Below, in pieces: positions 58,003 to 64,000 of a stretch of DNA of 64,000 bases; positions within the stretch are counted from its first letter, which is position 1, and every line of letters starts with the position of its first letter. A program made the position numbers and the translations under genes. The stretch comes from DASQMT01 sp963835735 (lineage in GTDB: Bacteria > Actinomycetota > Thermoleophilia > Solirubrobacterales > Solirubrobacteraceae). The stretch covers positions 191,810 through 255,809 of the forward strand of contig CAWIGP010000001.1 of NCBI GenBank assembly GCA_963835735.1, read 5' to 3'. The notes under the pieces were generated by a model. The model did not search any database. It was not told the DNA's origin and worked only from the letters and a program-made list of their open reading frames with translations.

Positions 58003-58008
58003 ATGCTA
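58003..58008 (-). promoter_or_regulatory. Leaderless-type -10 box (TAGCAT) for the MFS gene
   Basis: TAGCAT on the minus strand ends 9 nt before GTG 57993. Confidence 0.45.
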
Positions 58009-58067
58009 CGGCGCAGGTCCTGTTCGTTCGCGGCGCCTTGGACGCTCGGGCCGCCGGTGCCCCGGGG

Positions 58068-58607
58068 CTACACGCGCGGCAGCTCGGAGAAGTCCTTGCG
58101 GTGCGGCGCGCCGTCCTGCTCGCACAGGTCGCCGACGCGCGGCTCGGAGACGCGCACGAGGTCGCGCGGGTCGAGCCGGAGGGCGTGCTCGTGGTCGCCG
58201 CCCGCGCAGAGCACGCGGTCGCGGTAGATCAGCCGCACGTCGACCGCCTCGGGCAGCGGCAGCTGCGGACCGACCGGCGGGAGCGCGCCGACGTCGAACG
58301 CCGGGAACACCTTCTGCATCTCCTCCTCGGTGGCCAGCCGCATGTGGGCAGTGCCTCCGAGCAGCCGGCGCGCCTTCGCCATGTCGAGCCGGCGGTTGGC
58401 GGGGATGACCGCGAGCAGCCAGCTCTCGCGGTCGTGCAACAGCAGCGTCTTGGCGGTGTGCCGCGGCTCCTCGTGCGCGGCGCGCGCCTCCTGGATCGCC
58501 GAGTACGTCGCTTGATGCTCGACGACGTCATGGGCGATGCCCGCCTCGCTCAGGTATCGGGTGACGAGCGCGACGCCGCGCTCGGTCGACGGTGCGGAAG
58601 CGGCCAT
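58068..58607 (-). CDS. YbaK/aminoacyl-tRNA deacylase-domain protein
   Basis: 179 residues; AGGAG lies eight bases before ATG 58607. The YbaK/ProX/INS fold: YLSEAGIAHDVVEHQATYSA, then EEPRHTAKTLLLHDRESWLL, the diagnostic AVIPANRRLDMAKARRLLGG, and MRLATEEEMQKVFPAFDVGA followed by PPVG. Members hydrolyse mischarged aminoacyl-tRNAs, such as Cys- or Ala-tRNA-Pro. The conserved Lys (HTAKTLL) is present. The C-terminus is longer than in minimal YbaK and polar. No synthetase gene is adjacent. Confidence 0.88.
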   Translation of the reverse strand: MAASAPSTERGVALVTRYLSEAGIAHDVVEHQATYSAIQEARAAHEEPRHTAKTLLLHDRESWLLAVIPANRRLDMAKARRLLGGTAHMRLATEEEMQKVFPAFDVGALPPVGPQLPLPEAVDVRLIYRDRVLCAGGDHEHALRLDPRDLVRVSEPRVGDLCEQDGAPHRKDFSELPRV

Positions 58608-58749
58608 GACGCGAACTCCTCTCCTGGCTCCGGGTGCTCCACCGAGCGTACGCCCCGGCGCGCCGACGCGCCAGCGGTCCGCTCGCGCACGGACGAACCC
58701 TTGCGCCGGGCGACGGACCGCGGTTCACTTGATTCTCGGAAGGAGCGAC

Positions 58750-59092
58750 GTGTCCACAGTCGGGATCGTGCTGCTGCTCCTGGGCGCCGTACTCGCGGCG
58801 GCCGAAGCACACGTCCACGCACGGCGCGCTCGGCAGCGCGGCGGCCGTGGCGTTCGCCGGCGGGATCGCGCTGGTCGTCGCCGGCGCCGGGCTCGGGACC
58901 GCGGCCGCGTGGCCGTCGGCCTGGTCGCCGGCCTCGTCGCGGCCGGCTACGCGTTGATCGTCGTCCGCAAGTCGCTCGCGATCTCGCGCCGGCGCGTGCG
59001 CAGCGGAGCGGAAGGGCTGGTCGGCCGCGTCGGCGAGGCGCGCGCCGCCGGCCAGGTGTTCCTCGACGGCGCGCTGTGGCGTGCGCGCGTCT
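58750..59092 (+). pseudogene. NfeD-like membrane protein, truncated at the contig junction
   Basis: GTG 58750 follows AAGGAG by seven bases. The protein has helix 1 (STVGIVLLLLGAVLAAAEAH), a frame change near 58812, helix 2 (AVAFAGGIALVVAGAGLG), another near 58905, then helix 3 (VGLVAGLVAAGYALIVVRKS) and the start of the NfeD OB domain: EGLVGRVGEARAAGQVFLDG and LWRAR. NfeD domains continue with ~30 more residues, but from about 59090 the DNA is of a different type (see junction). It is therefore cut off, not naturally ended. Confidence 0.7.
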
Positions 59093-59105
59093 TTTTCCAC
59101 AACGA
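59085..59105. other. Probable chimeric junction: actinobacterial DNA to alphaproteobacterial DNA
   Basis: Left of this point, the NfeD frame stops matching its family after LWRAR. Right of it, a minus-strand Bug-type protein stops matching after LGQPVVVEK. Both genes run into the same few bases and neither continues on the other side. GC content falls and gene families change to rhizobial types. This is an assembly chimera or, less likely, a real insertion end. Confidence 0.75.
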
Positions 59106-59289
59106 CCGGCTGTCCCAACCGCTTACTCAAACCATCAGCGACGATACGCGCCGTGATGTCGACGTTCGCGCCGGGCGTGAAGCCGTGCATCAGGATGATG
59201 GGACGCCCGGACTGCTGAGCGCGAGCGGGCACCATTGCCAGAGCAGAAAGTCCGGCGAGCGCTGTGCGGCGGGTCACCTTCTTGGCCAT
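59092..59289 (-). pseudogene. Bug-type tripartite-transporter solute-binding protein, N-terminal fragment
   Basis: ATG 59289 begins MAKKVTRRTALAGLSALAM, a signal peptide with the double Arg common in this family, cleaved after ARAQ. The mature start (HGFTPGANVDITARIVADGL, SKRLGQPVVVE) is the Bug-protein N-terminus: a PGxxxD loop then an ADxLxxxLGxPVVVE helix-strand. The rest of the ~300-residue protein is lost at the junction. Bug proteins bind carboxylates in the periplasm for TTT-type transporters. Confidence 0.8.
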
Positions 59290-59315
59290 TGTTGCCTCCG
59301 TTTGCCTTGCTGGCG

Positions 59316-60688
59316 TCATTGCGGCGCCGTCTCACCTGATAGCCGCCCTCGCGCATGATGCGTTCGCCCGATGCGCTCAGTTCGTCGCGCCGCTTGCGCA
59401 GCACGTCGGCCGGGAAGGTCAGCTTGCCATCCTTCTTGCGCACCACGCCATCGATGATGACGGTGTCGACATTGCCGGCGCCGGCGATCTCGACGATCGA
59501 ATAGACCGGGTCGTAGACCGGGGCCATGTTCACGTCGTCGGCGCGCAGCATGACGATGTCGGCTTTCTTGCCCGGGGAGAGCGTGCCGATCTGGCCATCC
59601 ATCCGGAAGGCCTTCGCGCCGTTGATCGTCGTCCACTCCAGCGCCTCGCGCGAGCGGACCGGGATGGTCTTGTAGTGCGAATTGCCGCGCAGCACGTTAT
59701 TGCGGATTTCCTTGCCGCGCGCGAACAGCAGCGCCGCCTGCATCTCGCGGAACATCTGGCCGGAGCAGTAGAGCTCGACGTCGATGCCGAGCGAGGGCGC
59801 CCGCCGGCTTCGCGATAGGCCGCGACCATGGTGTCGCCGATGTGGTGATGCAGTTCGACCAGCACGGTCGAGGTCAGCGACGCGCCGCTGTCGACGATCA
59901 TCCGCAGGTCGTGCCGGCGTCGTAGCTCGTGCCATGCACCAGATTGTGGTCGGGGCCGAGCAGCCCGGCTTTGGCCATGCGTGCGTAGCCGTCGGCACCA
60001 CGCAGTCTTCGCTGCGCCGCGTATGCGAGGACGAAACGAGGCCGAACTCGCGCGCCATGCTGATGTCGTGCTCGACCACCTCCCAGGTGCCCCAGTCCGG
60101 CCCGAGGATCGCCATCGCCAGCGTGATGCGTCCGTCGTGCGACGCGAGCCGGCCCTTGCGGATCGCTTCGATACGGTCGCGCGGATGCGGCTGTGCGTGA
60201 ACGGGACCGGTCGTTGCGGCCCATCGGCTTCGCCGTGCCATGCGCGAACACGGCGCGGATGCCGCTGTCGACCAGGCCGTCGATCGCGCGCTCGGCCATC
60301 TCCATCGAGGTGATGTTGTGGCACCAGTCGACCAGCGTGGTGACGCCGGCGTCGATCTGCGCCAGCGCGCCGATCAGGTTGGCGACGTAGTTGTCCTCGG
60401 CGTTGTAGCGCGTCGCCAGGTTGCCGTGCACGTGCTTGAAATAGTCGGCCGACAGCCATTCGGAGCCGATGCCGCGCAGCGCGGTCTCCCAGGTGTGCAT
60501 GTGCGCGTTGACGAGGCCCGGCATCACGATCTTGTCGGAGGCATCGATCGTCTCGTCCGCCGTGGCGCCGAGATTGCGGCCGACCGCCTCGATGCGGTTG
60601 CCGTTGAACAGGAGTTCGCCGCCCTTGAAGTCGCCCACTTGGGGTCGAGGGTGACCAGCCAGCCGCACCGGATCAGCACGCGCTTCAT
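59316..60688 (-). CDS. Amidohydrolase (AtzA/TrzN/guanine-deaminase-like), several frame changes
   Basis: ATG 60688 begins MKRVLIRCGWLVTLDPK. After a frame change near 60645 it continues VGDFKGGELLFNGNRIEAVG, then the metal site PGLVNAHMHTWETALRGIGS (HxH), and ALAQIDAGVTTLVDWCHNIT. Further changes near 60195, 60000, 59905 and 59805 keep the order: LAMAILGPDWGTWEVVEHDI, ELHHHIGDTMVAAYREAGG, LFARGKEIRNNVLRGN. The end has ALEWTTINGAKAFRMDGQIG and TLSPGKKADIVMLRADDV. The stop lies between 59316 and 59335, depending on the last indel. Hydrolytic deaminase or dechlorinase family; substrate unknown. A Bug gene lies on each side. Confidence 0.8.
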
Positions 60689-60854
60689 TGCAGACATTCC
60701 CATTCCCGACACTGCAGGCGTCATTATGCAGGGAACGTCGCGATGCGCCTAGCCGCAGCCATGCGGACGCGACAGGACCGCGCGCATCAACTGCAATTCC
60801 CGGTTAGGATGTCTCCGCAACGCCACGCCAAACGTGGCGACCGGAGGGAATGCC

Positions 60855-61823
60855 ATGACCTTTATCACGCGACGCTCGCTCGTGCTCGGCGCGGTTGCCG
60901 CGCCGCTTGCTCAATCCGCCCTCGCCCAGCCCGCCGCGGGGAACATCACCAAGATCGTCGTTCCGTTCCCGCCCGGCGGTACGGTCGACCCGATCGCGCG
61001 GATGGTGCAGCCCGGTCTGCAGCAACGGCTCAACACCACCATCATCATCGAGAACAAGCCGGGCGCGTCCGGCAGTCTCGGCGCCGCGCAGGTCGCCAAG
61101 TCTCCGCCGGACGGCAGCAATTGGGTATTCGTGTTCGACACCCATGCGGTCAACCCGTTCCTGCAGACGCTTCCGTTCGACACCGAGAAGGACTTGGAGC
61201 CTGTACTGCTGATCGGCACCGCGCCCAACGTGCTGGCGACCCACCCCGACCGGCCGTTCAAGACCTTTGCCGACGTCATCGCCGCCGCGAAGGCGAAACC
61301 CGATAGCATCACCTACGGCTCGATCGGCAACGGCAGCCTGGGCCATCTGACCATGGTCCTGCTGGCCAACGCGCCGGCGTCAAAATGGTGCATGTGCCCT
61401 ATCGTGGCGGCGGCCCGCTGATGAACGATGCGCTCGCCGGCCACGTCGATCTGGCGATCGGCAGTGCCGCGCTGGTAACGCCGCAGGTCAAGGGCGGCAA
61501 GCTGCGCGGGCTAGCGCAGACCAGCGCGAAACGCGTCGCCGGCCTGCCGGAGGTACCGACCGCGATCGAGAGCGGCTTCTCCGGCTTTAAGTCGTACGCC
61601 TGGTGGGGCTCTTCACCGCCGGCAAGACGCCGCGGCCGATCGTCGATCGCTTCAGCAAGGCGCTGGCGGACACGCTGAGCGAACCGAACTCAAGAGCCGT
61701 ATCGAGGCGATGCAGATCACCATGGAGCTTGGCGGGCCGGATGTGCAGCGCAAATTCCTGGCCGATCAGATGAAGCTGTGGGGCCCGGTGGTGAAGGAGC
61801 ACGGCATCAAGGGAGATAGCTGA
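60855..61823 (+). CDS. Bug-type tripartite-transporter solute-binding protein (two frame changes)
   Basis: About 322 residues. GGAGGG precedes ATG 60855 by seven bases. Signal peptide: TFITRRSLVLGAVAAPLAQS, cleaved near ALAQ. Family features: ITKIVVPFPPGGTVDPIARM, QQRLNTTIIIENKPGASGSL, GAAQVAKSPPDGSNWVFVFD, KPDSITYGSIGNGSLGHLTM. After a change near 61385: VHVPYRGGGPLMNDALAGHV, DLAIGSAALVTPQVKGGKLR. After another near 61612 the end reads RKFLADQMKLWGPVVKEHGI. It binds a carboxylate-type solute in the periplasm. The membrane subunits are not in the window. Divergent from the amidohydrolase. Confidence 0.88.
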
Positions 61824-61826
61824 GGA

Positions 61827-62628
61827 TTATTTTTCGTCTCGGAACGGCTGCGTCAGCATGCGGTCGAGCCGCTGTTCGCTCGGGTCGCGAAACTGCTCAA
61901 TGCCGATGGTCATGCCTCGTGGCCCGCCGCCGGCTGGGCGCGGTAGGTCCCGAACAGCCGGTCCCACCATGGCAGATTGAAGCCGAAATTGCTGTTGGTC
62001 TCACGCGGCATGATCGAATGATGAACGCGGTGCATGTCGGGCGTCACCACGAGCCAGCGCAGAATGCGGTCGAGCCAGCGCCGGCAAGGCGGACGTTGCC
62101 GTGGCTGAACATCGAAGTGGCATTGAGCAGGACCTCGAAGATCAAAACCGCCGACGGCGGGCGCGCCAAATGCCACGATCACGCGCAAACTTGATCCCCA
62201 TCGAGAGCAGGATCTCGATGGGATGGAACCGCACGCCCGTCGTGACGTCGAAATCCAGGTCGGCGTGGTGCATGCGGTGCAGCCGCCACAGCGCCGGGAC
62301 CGCATGGAACCGCCAATGCTGCGAATAGATGGCCAGATCGAGCACCAGGGAGACGAGAAAGGCGCCGGCCGAAAGCCGGCAAGGCAGCCAGTTGAACAGG
62401 CCCCAGCCGCTCTCTGCCGCGATAGATCGCGGCGCCGACCGCCGCAGTCGGGATTAAAAGCCGCACCAGCACCGCGTCGACCAGCAACACGCCGATGTTG
62501 CTCGGCCAGCGCTTGAGCCGGCCGATCGAGAGCGGCCGGCGCGGCGAGAAGAGCTCCCAGCCCGCCAGCGTGGCAAACACCAAAATGGTGCAGCCAAGCC
62601 GCAGCGCGATCTCAAGGGTCGGGTCCAT
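61827..62628 (-). CDS. Sterol desaturase/fatty acid hydroxylase family protein (several frame changes)
   Basis: ATG 62628 begins DPTLEIALRLGCTILVFATL. Frame changes occur near 62420, 62180, 62090 and 61920. The di-iron histidine boxes are in order: LWRLHRMHHADLDFDVTTG, HPIEILLSMGIKFA, and MHRVHHSIMPRETNSNFGFN followed by LPWWDRLFGTYR. The end MTIGIEQFRDPSEQRLDRML, TQPFRDEK is in another frame, with stop TAA at 61827-61829. The family oxidises lipids in the membrane; rhizobial members with this ending are common. About 265 residues. Confidence 0.82.
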
Positions 62629-63846
62629 CGGATAGCGATAGCAGATTTGCGGAACGCGAAAAGTTACCGCTGGCTGTCGGCCCTCGCTCCCGCGCCATCA
62701 CATGGAAGCGTGCCTTCTGAGCATCGCTGAGCGATGGATAGAATTGGTCGAACGCAGAGCTAACATTGCTGGTGGCGTAGCGCAGCACGCCAAGGCGATC
62801 CTTGACCGCGTCGAGCCGCTCAGGTGCGGTGCGAAGCACATTCGCCGGACATGAACTAGCGACGAATTGCGCCAGACCGAGCGAGGTCCGGCGCAACTGC
62901 TCGAGGTGGGCGCGTTGCTCCCTGGTCGGCTGCAGCACGCGCTCGATCTGGGCCTGCGGCCAATTCGCGACCGGCGCGGCGCAGCCGGTGGCGCTGGCGT
63001 CGGCTCGCGCGTCAGCGGCGCCACCATCAGAGCCCGCACGCTCCAACGCCGCTTTTTGTTCATCACCGAGCGTGTCATAGAACGTGCGCAGCGGCCCTTG
63101 TACCGCGAGTACCGCCTGACGTATCGCCGTCGAATCGGGCAATCATCAGGCGCAGCCGCTCCGGCGGTATCGAGCTTGGCGCGCTGGGCAAGCCGCTTCG
63201 ATGCGCTCGGTGGCGCGGATCAGCGCCGCGCGCAGTTCGCTGAGCGCCGCCTGCTGCGCCTCGTTGGGCTGCACGACCTGACGGATGCGGCCGACGGTCG
63301 CCTCCGCGGCCTTCGGCGCCTCGCTGCCGCAGAGGTTTTCCCAGCCGCGTTGCGCGGAGCCGGTCATTTCGCTGACGCGGCGGCTGCGCGCATCGGCCTG
63401 ACGCGCCGGCGGCAGGAACATGCCGTCGATCACATCGCCGAAGCCCCGGGCCCAGAACTGGTTGTCGTCACCGGGCAGGCCGAAGGCGTATTCGAACACG
63501 CCGTCGTAAGCATACGGCCAGAACAGCGGACCGCCCAGCCCGCCGGCGTGGCGGCGGGCGCTTGCGGCTGCGTTGTCATGGCGGCCGCCGCGGCAGCAGG
63601 TGCGGCAGGCGCCGCCACGGCCCTGCCGCGCAGGGCGCCACGATCCCGACGCGCGGAATAACGGTGTTGATACGCGCGATGCGCCCTAGCCTTCCGGCTG
63701 CCCAGGGCGGCGCCGGCAACGCCGCCGACAATCGCCAGAGGCGCCACAACCAAGCCGACGGGGCCAAATCGCGGTCGCGCCTGCGCGCCCGGCACCGCCA
63801 TGAGCCCGGCAAGCGCAACGGCCAACGTGCTGCCGATGATTTTCAT
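62612..63846 (-). CDS. Spy/CpxP-like (LTXXQ-motif) exported protein, several frame changes
   Basis: ATG 63846 begins a signal peptide (MKIIGSTLAVALAGLMAVPG, cleaved near AQAR). Then PVGLVVAPLAIVGGVAGAAL, a low-complexity Arg/Ala region with frame changes near 63650 and 63520, and the helical part FEYAFGLPGDDNQFWARGFG, RRVSEMTGSAQRGWENLCGS, VVQPNEAQQAALSELRAALI. After a change near 63155 a second helical part follows: RTFYDTLGDEQKAALER, QIERVLQPTREQRAHLEQLR, FDQFYPSLSDAQKARFHVMA. The (L/T)xxxQ pattern matches the LTXXQ family in rhizobia. It is periplasmic and may be a chaperone. The 3' end overlaps the desaturase start by 17 nt. Confidence 0.75.
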
Positions 63847-63957
63847 GACCGGCGTCCTGTTGTACCGGAACCAACGCGCCGCCACGCGTCACAGTTCCTG
63901 TCGAAACACCGCACCGCGCATTGTCCGGCGTTCCGCACCCCTGCTACAGCCTAATTC

Positions 63958-64000
63958 ATGACTGAGCGGCGGCGAATTTGGCGGGCCGGCACCGCCGCAA
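63958..64000 (+). CDS. Possible start of a gene running off the window
   Basis: ATG 63958 opens MTERRRIWRAGTAA with no stop before the window ends. It is divergent from the Spy/CpxP-like gene. Too short to identify. Confidence 0.25.
   Translation, partial: MTERRRIWRAGTAA

Overview
The first ~59 kb come from a very GC-rich actinobacterium. The best fit is the class Thermoleophilia (Solirubrobacterales or relatives). The evidence is the extreme GC bias, the many GTG and TTG starts, the leaderless TANNNT promoters, the secreted proteins with DMFA-like and DUF4082-like domains, the SARP and LuxR-type regulators, and an F420/PPOX-type enzyme. This placement is inferred from gene content and not from a marker-gene tree. 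The last ~4.9 kb (from about 59,090) look like an alphaproteobacterium of the Rhizobiales/Bradyrhizobium type: two Bug-type solute-binding proteins, an amidohydrolase, a sterol-desaturase family protein and a Spy/CpxP-like protein. The two parts meet inside two truncated genes, so the contig is probably chimeric.

Layout. 0-12.7 kb is housekeeping: a DUF559 fragment, argG, a small membrane protein, a repeat-rich coiled-coil protein with a C-terminal SCP2-like region, dnaE, an array of four hairpins, endonuclease IV, gltX, and an HDOD-LuxR regulator. 12.7-20.6 kb holds an Rrf2 regulator and three consecutive large secreted proteins with related C-terminal domains; this block is riddled with apparent indels. 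20.6-34.5 kb holds a histidine kinase, a small secreted protein, a sulfur operon (cysK, esterase, tusA-like, moeB-like, cysE), an SRPBCC protein, two exported or membrane proteins, a nucleoside-diphosphate-sugar epimerase-like protein, a fused pabB-pabC, and an odd SARP/ATPase-like regulator. 34.5-43.4 kb is a two-carbon and lactate oxidation region: glcD-glcE-glcF-aceB on the minus strand and lutA-lutB-lutC on the plus strand. 43.4-51.8 kb holds an M1-like peptidase, an ECF sigma factor with a membrane beta-propeller partner, a lipoprotein, a queuosine-salvage-type protein, a PPOX protein, and a ~1,017-residue SARP regulator fused through a membrane segment to a beta-propeller and a periplasmic-binding-protein domain. 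Three perfectly spaced 11-bp repeats lie in front of that regulator. 51.9-59.1 kb holds uvrD/pcrA, folD, a FAD oxidoreductase, an MFS transporter, YbaK and a truncated NfeD-like protein.

How the genes fit together. Glycolate oxidase (GlcDEF) makes glyoxylate, and malate synthase, translationally coupled at the end of the same operon, condenses it with acetyl-CoA. LutABC oxidises lactate. CysE makes O-acetylserine and CysK uses it to make cysteine, with a TusA-like sulfur carrier and an E1-like adenylyltransferase encoded between them. Two different transcription outputs (ECF sigma and SARP) are tied to membrane-anchored extracytoplasmic beta-propellers within 7 kb of each other.

Quality caveat. 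Essential genes such as dnaE, gltX and uvrD contain frame changes without loss of family motifs. Most frameshifts here are therefore best read as sequencing or assembly errors. Genes are reported over their full reconstructed span with the approximate indel positions.
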